Shown here: positions 47,627-60,200 of the stretch, piece by piece
Layout of the letters: the number at the start of each line of letters is the position of its first letter
How positions within the stretch are numbered: the first letter of the stretch is position 1
DNA from: Rhytidiadelphus loreus
Lineage: Eukaryota; Streptophyta; Bryopsida; Hypnales; Hylocomiaceae
Direction of reading: 5' to 3'
Assembly (NCBI GenBank): GCA_947034895.1
Contig: OX344761.1
Location: 84,016,447-84,080,446 of the forward strand
Length of the DNA stretch: 64,000 nucleotides
The notes under the pieces: model-generated
The model's database searches: none
The model's input: the letters and a program-made list of their open reading frames with translations, nothing else
Told to the model about the DNA's origin: nothing
Made by a program: the position numbers and the translations under genes

Positions 47627-50030
47627 TCACCCTTCAACTTCATGATTCGGTACAACAGCATCCATCGATTCCGCCTTGTGAATGCCGTTAGCCAGAGGCA
47701 AAATCTCCTTCTCCAAGAGATTGATTGATCCACCATTTGGAATGACGACGGTAGTAGAGTTCGAAACTCCCTCAAAAGCTGCCTTCAAGCATTCTCCCTT
47801 CACTTTTTCGAAACGTTCAAGGGAGAGGGAAACCTCCGCCAACAATTTCCATGCATACTCCTCAGTTGCAAGATCATAATCCTTCCTGCGCTTGAGCACA
47901 ATATGTCCACTTATTTCCCACACAGCAGGGTTCACCTGGGTCTCTAGAATCTCTTCCTCCACCTCACCTCGGGCCTGTCTTTCAGCAAAGCACTGTGGAA
48001 GGACGAAGACTCTGGAGCCTCTGTCAGTGATGAGGACGTTGTAAGGGATGTTCTCGTTTTGCAGATAGACGCAGGCATTGGCAACGGCAACAGACAGATC
48101 CTCGGTGTTGTTACATTTCTCAAAGACAAGACCCCTGACTGGAAACTTGCTCAGTTCGTAGACTTTCACGCCACCCTTCTTCCTCCCGTAAGGTACTCTC
48201 GTCGTGGATGCTCTTTCAATGGGGAAGGGAGCAGCTAGATAGTATGCCTACATTAATCACCGACTCCTAGTTAGAAACCATGAGACACGGAACTCATTTC
48301 AGTCGTAGAAGAGACTCAACAAGTTTAATCTCCCTGAGAGGAAATTGCCAATCATTTTGGACATCAACGAATTCTGTGCAGGTACATTAGCAGTTTCATT
48401 ACCTGAAAGTGCAAATGGTTGATCGTGGCGAATGCACCCAGACTATTGTACCCCAAGCGGAAGTACGGGTTATTCGCTTCTACAGCCATGTGCAGAGCCA
48501 GCAGGAGTGAATCTTGATCCATTCGTTGCGGCAAGAGATCCAACACTCGAGGAACCAGCAGAACGTGCCCATATTCGATCGGACTAACCTGCAAATGCCT
48601 TTAAATGTCAAAACAATGAGAAACAACAAAGAGGACAACAATCAAGAACTACACAAGTTCGGGTAAGGTCAAAGTTCAAAACTTACGTTAATGGCAACGA
48701 CATTGGGGCTGTTTAGCACCGGAGCTTTCTCGTAATATTCGCTTACATAATCTTCACTCGCTCCAAACTGGAACAGGATTTCTTCTTGACCAATTTTGGT
48801 AAAGTTGAACTTCTTCGGATCGAAAGGCTGGAGGACCTGGTCAACCCGAAATTCCGTCGGGCGCTTCTGCGAATGTCTGCCCTCATTGAGCTGCGCAATG
48901 AAACCGTACTCCCCAGGCAGCATCTGCGACAAGAGATAAACTATTATTCACTTTCATTCGCATATTCCTAGCCTTAGAAACAAAAGTAACATTCCCTAAA
49001 GAACATTCAAAAGAAATATTGTCAACTGCGCAGTAAACACACCACCGAGAAATGCGTACATAAGATCTTGATTTCTGTAGCCCACTCTAATATTCCAGAC
49101 CAACCTGACACACCATTTCTAGATTTGAGCAACCTCCATTATACATCTCACAGAAAATTCCTGCTACAACTCATGAGGACCCTCAATTCATACAAAATAT
49201 TCCCAGAACTACAAAATCATTATAAAAGACAAAACCCCTAGAATATCGGCCAATCTTTGAACCACGTTTTCAACGACACCGCAAGCGATTGATAAGGAAA
49301 AAGCATTTTTATAGTTGGCATGACTGAAGATGTAGAAATGGTCATACCTTGGTCTCACAAGCTGTCACGTCGTAACGGAAAAGCCCCCGGGCCATACGAT
49401 CTTCCCACTGTTCAAAAGAAATGGGTAAATTTAGAAACCATATCACCAGACAAACTGCAGAAATACGGGAGGTACCAAGAACAAAGGTATAAACACAGGA
49501 TCAGAATATATATGTTACAGCAAAGCCAAGGTTTAATAACCGTCAACACTACAAAAAAAAGTTATACCTGTGCGAGGAGCAATTCATCGAGGAAATAACT
49601 CTCATTATCAGAATGATCCGAGTTTCCAATATCAAAAGGAACACAGTGGTCGTCACTACCAGTGTGCGCCCTCTTGTTGGATCCCAGCGCTCGCTTGATG
49701 CCAAATGTGTATAGTGGCAACTTAGCTCCTGCAAGATGAACCATGAATTTCGGTTAACAGATGCTTCCAGCAATTCAACACAAAACAATAACACCCTTAA
49801 AAAGAATACATCCCTCATCCTATCACCGACACTCCAATCGAGGATGTGGTTTAGTAAATAAAAACTGCTCAATTCGAGGGGGGATGTCGGGACAAGTATG
49901 ATGAGCATAAAGATTTTCACTAACCAGGAATGCAAGAGTTGGCGAGGCAGTCCCGACCGCCGCCAGGTCCTTGCTCCAACTGCTGCTGGTGCATGGAAAC
50001 CGCAGTCTCCACTCTCTTGATAGTCAACAT
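47627..50030 (-). CDS. VTC2: GDP-L-galactose phosphorylase (VTC2/GGP)
   Basis: Catalyses phosphorolysis of GDP-L-galactose to L-galactose-1-phosphate, the rate-controlling step of plant ascorbate synthesis. Six exons join in frame to 456 aa: 50030-49925, 49728-49568, 49407-49348, 48923-48687, 48588-48403, 48247-47627. The start MLTIKRVETAVS matches the known plant N-terminus, so the much longer overlapping frame from 50481 is not the main product. Conserved blocks are GAKLPLYTF, WEDRMARGLFRYDVTACETK, MLPGEYGFIAQLNEGRHSQ, KRPTEFRVDQVLQPF, VVAINVSPIEYGHVLLVPRV, FRLGYNSLGAFATINHLHFQ and ETQVNPAVWEISGHIVLKR. HLHFQ (246-250) is the HxHxQ catalytic motif of the HIT/GalT superfamily. All five introns are GT-AG. 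Compared with Arabidopsis VTC2 (442 aa) the loop after KLPLYTFGIKR is longer and the C-terminus is similar. Likely regulated by the upstream frame in its leader. Confidence 0.97.
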
Positions 50031-50304
50031 TTTCGCTAGTGTGCTCGTCTTCTCCCTCCTTGCTTGTGACAGAGGAGAAAACTTGCCCTGGTGCGTTTCC
50101 TAGGGAAACGGCAACCAGGCCAAAGTTCAAGTGACGACCTCCTCCGGCAAGAGCAGAGAGGTCGGAGGGGCAACCGCCTTCGCTGGGGAGGGCCCCCCGG
50201 CCGCCGTGCAAGGAGGGAGAAGCCGAGAGAGAGCGGGACAATTGGGTATCTGCGGGGTAGAAGTTTTCACTCATACGGACGTCGTGGCTGCTTTGCAAAG
50301 CCGT
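49722..50304 (-). promoter_or_regulatory. VTC2 leader upstream ORF, possible ACG start
   Basis: A second frame runs through the VTC2 leader and encodes a Gly/Ser/Pro core, HGGRGALPSEGGCPSDLSAL then AGGG. I recall this as the conserved peptide of the plant GGP upstream ORF, which mediates ascorbate feedback and starts at a non-canonical ACG. An ACG in this frame lies at 50304-50302, with A at -3 and G at +4. From it the core occupies residues 33-56, close to the Arabidopsis uORF of about 60 aa. Unlike my recollection of other plants, the frame does not stop before the main ATG: it continues through exon 1 and, after splicing, ends at TAA 49724-49722 in exon 2 (128 codons). An ATG in the same frame lies 10 codons further in. 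Confidence 0.65.
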
Positions 50305-52400
50305 GATGCCCACTGAGGCAAACCGGGGTGCGCTATTGAAACCAACTGTTCTCCTTGAGATGCCAGCGCTGACAACCACAAGTACACCACAAACGAGAAA
50401 TCGCGCCCCCCGATTCCCAAACCACTTCCAAACCTGAATAAAGCCTCTCGTACTAAAATGAAAACGAAACCACGAATTCAAATCACCTGCACTCGAATAC
50501 GAATGCTCACACCATTCACGATTGCGATTGCGACGAAGCTCTCATCCCAGCGCAAAGCCGAATGAACAGCCTTCACAAAGGAGCTCCAAAAACGCCAAGA
50601 GAACTTGGAATGAAGCGGAGGAATCCGTCAGAAAAAAACTCTCTGTTTCACAAACCGGGAGAATACTCAACAACATGCGAAAACTCTCGCACCACAAGTA
50701 TTCAATCCCTCAACAAAGGCACGAAAATCTTCGTATCCAGGCAGGAAAAAACTATTCCACGGACGCTCCTCTTGTGTCGACTGCTCAAGAAAACATGGAA
50801 GCGCGACTCGATGATGACAGCAGGTGAACTAAAGTACGTTGCCCCTCTCTTAGTTTTCCACGGAAGCTCTAGTAGGTTCTTTATACCTGTTGCATGAGCA
50901 TACAGAAGCAGGCATGATCATCAGAAACTTTTTCATCAGAGAGTGAGGTCGACATGATTTCACCACAAGGAAATAAACAGTAAACAAAGGAAATAGGAAC
51001 AAGGAAATACAGTAATAATTCTCAAAATGAAATACCGCCAGGTGTCTGTCACTAACTGCTGCCACTGCATCAACCACGAATACCCAGGGATTGCCTTACC
51101 ACCAGTCGAAATTCAACACAAGCAAATTCGAAGTAGGAAAGCGAGACAAAGTAGAAAACAAAACTTCACAGAATCTCGTAAACCAGGAAAATTCCACTCT
51201 CCTTCTCTTGCATTGCAACACGCAGCGGCATTGGCTGCAGCGAAACTACATGCCGTTTCTCAAAATCCTCGCAATCCCAGCAAATCACTCAATTCCATCT
51301 CTCCGTCCTGAACACGAAACGCCATAATCGCCACGAAAGAAGGAACAAAACTGATTTCTACTTGAAATAAAAGAAACGAAAGAAAATAATCAAAATAATC
51401 ATGGCGTTCCTCTTGACTCGCACTCGAGGATCCCTAATTATAAAAAATTAAGCAACAGACACAAAATCACAACCTCGAGTTGGACATTCACCCTTTCACC
51501 TCGGGCAGAGCATCGTTCAATAACAATCCAACTCGTCAACAAGAAACGCATAGACCAATCGCCACGAGAGAAAACACAGAAATGATTCTTGTTTGATTCA
51601 AACCAAAAAAAAATTTGGAAAACTAATCAACTTGTCTAATAAGTTATTGAAATACGCGTCAATTGTTTCAACAAATTAAAAACGAAATTTAAATACAATA
51701 ACGAAAAAAGAGTAATCATCAGAACTAGAGTTACCTTTTTCTGCGAAAAGGCCAACAACTAGAGTAGGACATCCACGTCAAAACACTACTGTAGTGTCGA
51801 CGACGACGGTCGAGAAACAGCCTCCACAAATTCGCGAGAGGGACTGACGGAGGTAGGAAAACCTTCCGTCAAGAAATGTGTGTACTTCCTGTACTCCGTG
51901 ACAACATGTTCCAATCCTGACTGTCCGTATGACGACCGTCTGTATCGTGGATTCCAAAGAGCCAAACGAATGGTCCCACTGGATAGCGAGAAAAGCAACA
52001 ACTGAATGTAAGCTCTGGCTTTAGAACGAATGGCGAGGGCGAGAGCTCCTGACAGACAAGCAACACTCAACAACAACCTCCTCCGTCCACAAATGCGGCG
52101 ACGGTGGGGAAGGATGTGGGCAGCCAGGGCTGAAGGGTGGATTGGATGAAAAAGAAAAGGGAGGAAGGTGGATTGGATGGATGGGAAAGAGCGTCATCGT
52201 TGGGATTGGATGAAAGTGAAAGGGGGGGACGGTCGGGAAGGCAGAATGGGACCTTCCGTTCCGATGGCACTTAGGAAAATTTTATTTTTGAATTTTGAAT
52301 TTGTGGTTTTGAGAAAGTCATGGAGGAATTGATGGTTAGGTGTCGCTCTGGCTGCCGTCCACCTCGGCCTCTTTTCACACTGCATGGATTTTTTGTATTA
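50305..52400 (-). promoter_or_regulatory. VTC2 far leader and promoter
   Basis: No other gene is supported. The frame of the upstream ORF stays open back to an ATG at 50481. A segment of about 65 bases is duplicated (51309-51375 and 51537-51605: acgaaacgcc.taatcgccacga, then caaaactgatttct/cagaaatgattctt). The region 51780-52390 is GC-richer with serine/proline-rich open frames on the - strand and may be a leader exon or promoter, but I cannot place a splice. Confidence 0.35.
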
Positions 52401-55222
52401 GTGCACAGACATTAATTTATCAAAGGTACACTATTTTGAATGAATTAGTGAAGGTTAAAATATTACTATATTTTATGAAAATAATTTCCAATTCATCAAT
52501 TTCTATAAAAAAATAAAAAATAAAAAATTGTAGTGGTGCTAATTTTTTACTCCATAGTAAACATTTGTTTTCCCTCCTCATTATTAGTACAAATCAATGT
52601 AATGTACTTGCACCTTCTATAACTTTGTAATCCTCAAATTTCATTTAGCCCCTAAATGATCCATACCTTAAATTAGGCTATTTGTTTTGTTCTACTTTGA
52701 TTTGTTTGTTTGTATGGTGAGATCTCTTGGACCATCTATCCCCCGGTCACATTCTTGATATTGTCTTAAAGGTCTTTGCAAGGAGGGGTGCAAGGGCTTT
52801 GTTTCGTGGTGTTTGAACCTACGGTGTGAAAGTTATAGATTTTCAAAGTTTTTTATGAATTAAAAAAATTAGAAAAAAAAACTTTTACTTTTGTTTTGGT
52901 TGTGGCAATGGCGTAGGGCACACTAGTTGAAGTGGCAAGCGAGGAAAGGTGTATTGGCTTTGTTTTGTGGCAATTGGACCTATGGTGTGAAAGACAATGA
53001 ATTTGGAAGTTTTTATGAGTTACAAAAATAGGAAATTATTTTTATTTTTAATTTGATTGTGGCAACAACACAAGGCACACTAGTCTAAATTAAAATTGCA
53101 TAACTTGTATAAATTTCTTTCACTTGATCTTTAGAACAATCCTCTATATGATTGTCTTTGACATAACATATTTGAATAAAGATGGCCTGGGTTCCTTCTG
53201 ACAGTGTCAATGTAACAAGAACAAGAATAATTTTTATTAGAATGGCCTACAATTAATTCACGGGCTAGCTTCCATTCAAATTTTTTTTATAGTAAAGCAA
53301 TGTTTAATGCATTTATAGGAAGCAAAGGGACCCTTGCCTTGAAGTTCAAGAATGTTATGTGATTGAAAAAATATTAAGGCCCATGAGATTATTTTAGAAT
53401 GATAATATCAATATTTGTAACCACATAAAACAAATTTACAAGACAAAAGAAGTTAATTTCTTAAAACAACAAATCCAAAAATGACATTATTGAAGTGTTA
53501 AAATTTTATTATTCAAGAAAAGTAACGATGTTTGTGATCAAATCTTTGACAATCTTTTGCTAATCAATGTAAGGTGAAATTGTAGCCAATCATAAGAACA
53601 CTCAAATGCAAAAAATGCAAATTGTATTTTAAATAAGTTTTCAAAGTAGAAGGCTTGAAATTGATACATTTTGACAAATATTTATCTAGCACATCAAAGA
53701 AATTATTTAGCACATCTAAGTGTTCTCCTAGCTCAACCCTTTTGGTCATTAGGGATCAAGGTTACAATTTCTAGTATAAAACTACATTAGTTTTTTGGTT
53801 GTCGTTGTTGTCTTTTGTCTTAGTCACTTTTAAAACATGATCATTGTCATGTTGTATGAGCAATAATTTTTTAATTTTAAATCTTCATATTTAAAAATTA
53901 ATTAATTAATGAAATGTACTATGAACAAACAATTATTCTACAAGAGACCCTATCCATATAGCCCTTGCCTAGCTCACATTTGAAACAAAGTCCTACTCAA
54001 ACTTTTTCACAAGTAAGGCTTGAAATGATACATATACACCTAAAAGAGACACCTCTCAATTTCAAGCCTTACTTGTGAAATTGATACATATACACCTAAA
54101 AGAGACACCTCTCATTCTCCAACACCTTAAATATACACTTGAATGAACATTAATATGGCTTAAAAATCACACCAAGTTTTCAAGAGCAACCAATGAATGT
54201 TGAAAATTTGTGACATCTTATTTGAGTGTTGGAAAAGTACAAAACAACTTTTATTGAATTTCTCTTGAGTTTGCTAGTAAGCTCATACAATTTTTGGGTC
54301 ATTTAGTCACTAAGACAGCGGGTTCCAAAAAAGTATCACTTTTAAGTGTACATAAGGTAGGAGGTTCTTAAAAACGCACAAGTTCTGAAATCACCCACCT
54401 CCTCAAATGTACACTATTCGTACATGTTGCCTTTCGTAGCCTTCAGCAATGTACAAATAGTGTACATTTGAGGAGGTGGGCGATTTTAGAGTGAACCCTA
54501 TGCCATTTCATCTTCAAAAATTCATAACTAATTCCTCAAAGCTCCAAAAAATATGAAACGACTTGGGTTAGATGCCAATTCCACTTGTCTTTTATTCAAG
54601 GATATTTTACTAGAAAAAATATTTCAAGAAGACTCGCCTTTCTAAAATTCAGTTTCAGCTCTTAGGTGGGATGATTTATGAACCTCCCTACCTTACTCTT
54701 CACTTTCAGCTTTTTGTCAATGCAAAGCCTCCTCCACTTCCATCCTTTGCCATTAAACGACAATAAAGTTTTAAAACTTGAAAACTTGAAAGCATATTCG
54801 TGACCAGATACATTGTTCCTTGTACCTTGAAAGGGGCTCCCCACCAAGGTATGCCTTTTGCAATTCAATGTGAACTTCAGATGCAAATGACAGTCAAGAT
54901 TCCCAAGTTGGAAATTCCATCGTCGCTGCAGACAACCGCCGAGCCAACTGAAAGTTCAGGTGGACCGACTTCATGAGTTCATTGGACAAGGGATGAGCGA
55001 AGTGAGCTCATGCTGATGAGGTCCGTGTGGTGTGGTTGGAGTGCACCATCCCCAAGACAAAGATTTTTAAAAAAATTTAAAAAGAAAAAGAAAAAGAAAA
55101 ATTGAAACAACAAGACAAAGATTCACGAGGGATCCATAGCCAGTTAGCCACTCTTTACTTTTTTCACAACTTTACAATGACAACATTATTAACCCATACA
55201 AAATCGAGACAAAAGAATCCGT
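52401..55222. other. AT-rich intergenic DNA with small hairpins
   Basis: No gene. At 54000-54120 atacatatacacctaaaagag is repeated directly with 60-bp spacing, and acaagtaaggcttgaaat faces its own inverse. A larger hairpin lies at 54388-54486 (separate entry). Around 52800-53060 a 'caa(t)ggcgtagggcacactag' phrase is duplicated with gtgtgaaag..atgaatttt context, an old local duplication. Confidence 0.5.
54388..54486. repeat. 39-bp-arm hairpin
   Basis: aaatcacccacctcctcaaa and the following gtacactatt.gtac are mirrored by the inverse at 54447-54486 with only about two mismatches, and a loop of about 21 bases (gttgcctttcgtagccttcagc) separates the arms. It could be a small MITE or an RNA hairpin. 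Orientation and transcription are unknown. Confidence 0.75.
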
Positions 55223-55231
55223 CTCTCCATG

Positions 55232-55455
55232 GGCCAGGGTGAATTGGCCCCCTCATTGCCCCTGCAGGGCAAACCCTGGAATTTTTTATTTGCAAGGCTT
55301 AATTTTTTTTTGAAATTCTGAATTCATACTTGCAATTAGATGTCCCAAATTACTTGAGGGAGATGCAAGATTTACCAAAAAATTGGCACAACATAGGGGG
55401 CTTTTTTTCAAACCAAAGTTGATCGGGGCAATGAGGGGGCCAATTCTCCCTGCGC
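55232..55455. mobile_element. Mutator-like MITE (family B), 224 bp
   Basis: The 31-bp terminal repeats are ggccagggtgaattggcccc with cctcattgcccc following on the left and the inverse on the right, with about four mismatches. The element is flanked on both sides by the identical 9-bp direct repeat ctctccatg (55223-55231 and 55456-55464). A 9-bp target duplication is the hallmark of Mutator-like elements. There is no transposase. Related copies lie at 37519-38010 and 45822-46465. Confidence 0.85.
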
Positions 55456-55464
55456 CTCTCCATG

Positions 55465-57220
55465 CAGAATAGAAGTGCAACTATTCATCCTCCAAATTTT
55501 ATGTGAAAAGGGAATGTCATCTACAATAGTTTGACTTCCAATGAGTTATTTTAAGCCAACAATTCACACGGTACCAAAACAAGATGGTTTCCATAGTGAC
55601 TAGCTGGCCAATTGTAAAGTACTATGCTATGAAGTCACGCTCTAGTGTTTTGTTTTGTTTTGGGGGTGACGTTTTTGTCCAAATTACTTCTTGTTGGTCC
55701 AAAGTATGGAAGGGTTTGAATCTTCCAAGAGCAATTTTCCTTTATGATCAAACTGATTAAGTTGAGGTAAATAATGTAATTTTACAAACGTATGGAAATC
55801 ATGCAAAAATTAAATAAAAGGAATAGAACATTAAAAAAAAACTTGTTTTGTACTTTATGAGTGGAAGTGAAAGCAAAGTCATTTAGTTCACTTATACTCA
55901 CCTTTCCTGACGCTTGCTCACCCTTTTTGGTTTACACTTGAACAACATTTTTTGCTCTTACTATATGGAGTTTGAAGGTAAGAGATAATATAATATTGTA
56001 ATATTATATTTTGAGAATGATGCACTCACTGCATCTTTTGAGCTCATTGTCATTTTGACAAATTGTCACAATGAGCTCAAAAAAATTTAATTAATTAAAA
56101 AAAAATTTAACTCCCTCCTAGATCCCCTGGGTTTAAAAAAATTTATTAATTAAAATTAATTTCTTAATTCTTCGTCCTCCTACTTGTAATTTTTTGAACA
56201 AGGTTACAATGGCAAACAATATGGGATTTGTTTCCCGTATCTCGTATCAATATATCATATTCATATTTGTACACGTATTGTATTACAATATCAAGTACTA
56301 TATCCATATAATATCTGTAACTGTACTCTGATTTGTATCCGTATATCTTATACGGATTCATATTTGGATGGATGTCTAAGATTAAATCTCAAAGATCAAT
56401 GGCTTAAATTCTTTTGAGAAATCGACGACGATTTCGAAGGTAAGCATTTTAAATCAGCAGCCTTAAATTTTTTTGAGAGAGCGGAGGGGGGCAATTAATA
56501 CCCTTGGCTCACTCTTTTGGGTACGTTGTAACTTAGTTTGTTTTGTATTACAATTGCATAATGACTGTCAAGCAAATAATTGCAAATTTAAATGGTTTGT
56601 TTGTACTACTAATGAAACATAAATAATTGGAGGAATGCTTGAGCAATGTCCTAAAATAAATAAAATATTGATATTTGAAATGATTTTTCATTACACAATT
56701 TATTTATTTTTGTTATAAAATTTAATGACATTTTTCTCTTAAAGAACTAGGCATTTACATAGTAGAGACTTGATGGTTAAACCCAATTTTGAGCTTTAAA
56801 ATTATGTTATTTCAAGATTACCTTGTTTCAAAATGATTTTATGTTATTTCAAATTCAATATTAATAGTAGTAAAACAATAGCAATCCTACTACTTTAAAA
56901 TGTTACCATACTCAGTGTATTGTGATTACTAATTTAACCCTTGAACGTCAAGGAGGACGTTTGGCGTCTGATGGATGACAAAGAATCCTTGTTGTAGGAC
57001 AAAAGTGCAACTATTCATCCTCGGAATTTAGTTGTGAAAAGGAGAGGTCTTCTATAGTGCTTTGACTTCCAATTCAATGCTTTTGCTATTTCTTTAGCCA
57101 ATGATTCACACGGTAATAAAAAAGGATTGATTTCCAGGATCACCCCTTTGTCCTTTAATGAAATTTCAAGCCAACTGCAAAAGTACCATATAAACCTCAA
57201 TGTCAAAGGATGCAGGCCTC
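55465..57220. repeat. Pair of direct repeats about 1.5 kb apart
   Basis: agtgcaactattcatcctc and about 130 following bases at 55472-55605 recur at 57004-57140 (shared words: tttgacttccaat, gccaa(c/t)(a/g)attcacacgg). Identity is about 75-80 percent by eye. Ends do not look like LTRs (no TG...CA with a primer site seen), so I take them as two insertions of an interspersed repeat. An AT-only stretch lies at 56080-56160. Confidence 0.5.
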
Positions 57221-60200
57221 CATAGCCAAAGTAGTCACCAAAATGCTCTGATTATTGAACCAATACTTGTATTCTTTATTTCTACATTGAACAATGAAGT
57301 CATCCATCTAATACTTTTGGTCCTCAACATTGTTCCAAGGCTAATAGTAAAACATCCGTCACCTTTTAGGTCTTGAGTGTCCTCATAGGATTAAGTAACT
57401 TAATAAGGTAAAAACACCCAAAATCGTCCATGTATCAATTCCTCATAAGTAGACTTCTATTGAAAATGTCCTCGAAAGTGCAATTAAACTATTTCCATAT
57501 TGAATTGTAATTAGTTGATTGATTCTCTAATTTTTGGTTATATGTTTAGGCTATATGACGATTTCAATGGTCTAGGGAGCTTCAACTTTAAAAATTCATG
57601 GTAATTACATGTCTTATTCAAAAATTATATATTTTTTAATTCATGATTTTCAATTGCTAATACTACAAAGATTTTTTTTTTCTTGAAAAAGCTTGCTTTC
57701 AACTATGTTGAATTGTTTATTTTGACAGTTTGGGAAGTTTTCACCTCATAGAGTTGTGGTCCCTTCTTTGAGCATTCCAAGTAGAACCAAGGTGGTAAAT
57801 TGAAGGCCTAAGTTACTCAAGGACACATAGCACAACATGACAAGCTCCTTTATGTTCTTGCTCACCCCCACTTCCATTTTGAAGTGGAATCAACTTCACT
57901 AGCCTTGCTCACCCTTCCTAAAAGGTAGGAAGCTCCTAGTAGTAAGGAAATCTATTCAATTTGCTTCCACTTATAAAGTGTAAACAACCCTTGAGTGTTC
58001 CATGTGAAACCTTGGGTGAAGCTCATACTCCCTCGACATCTAACTTACTTTGAAAGTGTTAGCATTCGGTCCTTGTGTGGTCCTCTCTCCCTTGCCATGT
58101 CACTTGTGGATGGTGGTTTTGTATTTTATCTTTTTTGCAATGAAATTTCATTTCATTTGTGTAAAAAAAGAAGTATTAAAGGTAGGAGGCTTGAACTCTG
58201 ATCGGGCATTTTAAATTGACCCTATGAAAGGATAAAAAATGGTGCATTGCACAAGTGAAATGGATGAGACGAGACATTGCAAGTAGTTGTATATGTGGTC
58301 AAAAATGGTATTGCTATGTGCCAGTAAAAGCAATCATGTTCTAAATGCGACCTCTATCTAGAAATTGATGACATGTTGCCTTGAAATATCTATTATTGTC
58401 AATGACGAGTTAGGTAGGCCTAAATGGTCGCTTTACTGAGAGCAAATTACGTTAGAGTGAGGTTTGTTTTTCAAACATGAAGTAGTGCAATGACAACATT
58501 GCAAATAAATTTCCATATACAATGGACACAAAATTACTTCAAAGCATGTTGTGAATCATTTTCTCATTGATTTTGTAATAGAGTTATTAGGAGCATTCCT
58601 GTACTAAGGTAGGAGGCTCATAAAGCGTCCATGTAAGCGAAAAGAGAGGTCTGTGGGCAGTGGAGGCGAGCGAAACATTTCAAAATTTTTATGCGAGAAA
58701 GAGAAATGAAAAAGACTTCAGTGCCAATTTTCACAATATTTTCTGACCCCAACTGAATTACGTACGATTTTTTGAACTGGAAGGCCTGTGTAGGTCCCTA
58801 GTATTCGTGTTCTTAGAGTGCCGCATTCATCAATTACAAGATGGCTTTGAATACGGTAGACAGAAGTCAGTCTCAAAAGTAATTATTACAACAGGTTTCC
58901 ATTTCGTTCTCTTTCAATTGTAGATAAATAAAAACTGATTGCACAATTGTCACTGCACTCAGTCTTCTGTATCCAATGTGGAAAACAGTCTGCATTGTGT
59001 GCTTGAACAGCACAGAAGGAATTCCATTGATCGCCATTTTCATACTGTATAATGGCGCACATACGATGACAATACATTGCCACAAAAAAACTCTCATCCA
59101 TTTCAACACCGCTGCGCTTTGTTTCTGACGCTTCTATAGGGTCGGTTGAAAATACCTGATCGGAGTTCTACTTAACTGCGGGAATGTGTGAGGATATTTT
59201 GGCAAATGCTTCCAACTGGAGCCTCATTGTAAGTTAGATGCTGAGTACAGTACAGATTGTTGCTACGTACGTGGTTGCTGTAAGAGATGCTCACATTCAT
59301 ACCCACATGGAAAATTGATGAAGAATGAGTGGAGAAGGCGCTAAAAACTGTCCACACTCTTGATGCCTACCCCTGTTTCTTCTACGGATGAGTGACTCGT
59401 TGAGTACAACATTCATGATCATGGTCATTGATTAGATGAAGGGACACGTGAAGGAACTGTTGGTGCCTTGCCGATAAGATGGGCATCCCCCCAATCACCA
59501 CTTTTTGCTGTTGTGACTGTTCAAAAATTTCATAGTTTCTTGTTGGCAATTTTCATTGTATATGATTTTAATGCATATGAGCACCAAGCACTCGCAGAAT
59601 TTTCGCCAATACTTCCTCAAGAAGGTTGAGCTTCGTTCATGGTACAATAGCAAAAGACTCCATCTCTATTGAATCTTACTCATTTCGAGCCCATTGCAGT
59701 AAAAGTAGGTCCTTATTTGATTTTCGGGGGGGGGGGGGGGGGGACTTCAGTAGTAAATAGATTTTGCCAGAAGTGCACCAAGTCGTAAGCTTAACCGAAA
59801 ATGAGAGGGCTGTTGATTGAGTGCTACAAGACACGATGTTCCCAAAACATGGGTGCTTTGCAAACTGGGTTCGGAAACATTTCTAAGTTCACAACTGTTT
59901 TCTGATCGATCATGGTAAGTTGTGCACAATTGAATCAATGCGAGAGGGCTCCGGCAAACAACAGATAGTTGAAGGTTTCTCTCGAGGTTTCTGGATCTGA
60001 AAGCTTCTTCTTCTGTGTCTTTGAATTTGAGTTACAGACATTCATACTCTTTGACATGCAACTTGAGAACAATGGAGACACACAGCAGCTGGCCCAGGAA
60101 CCTGTGCTGTAGAGTGCCAGAGGAAATGGCTGCATGTACCCAAAAATTGTGGAAAACTAATTTGTAGCAGCAACAGTGGATACAGGCAAATGGTGGGACA

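Noticed and set aside
49549..50481. 310-residue - strand open frame as a protein gene
   Set aside because: It reads through VTC2 intron 1 and out of frame through exons 1 and 2. Its meaningful part is the leader upstream ORF, annotated separately.
55472..57140. LTR retrotransposon bounded by the 55.5 and 57.0 kb direct repeats
   Set aside because: No primer-binding site, polypurine tract or gag-pol coding lies between, and the repeat ends are not TG...CA.
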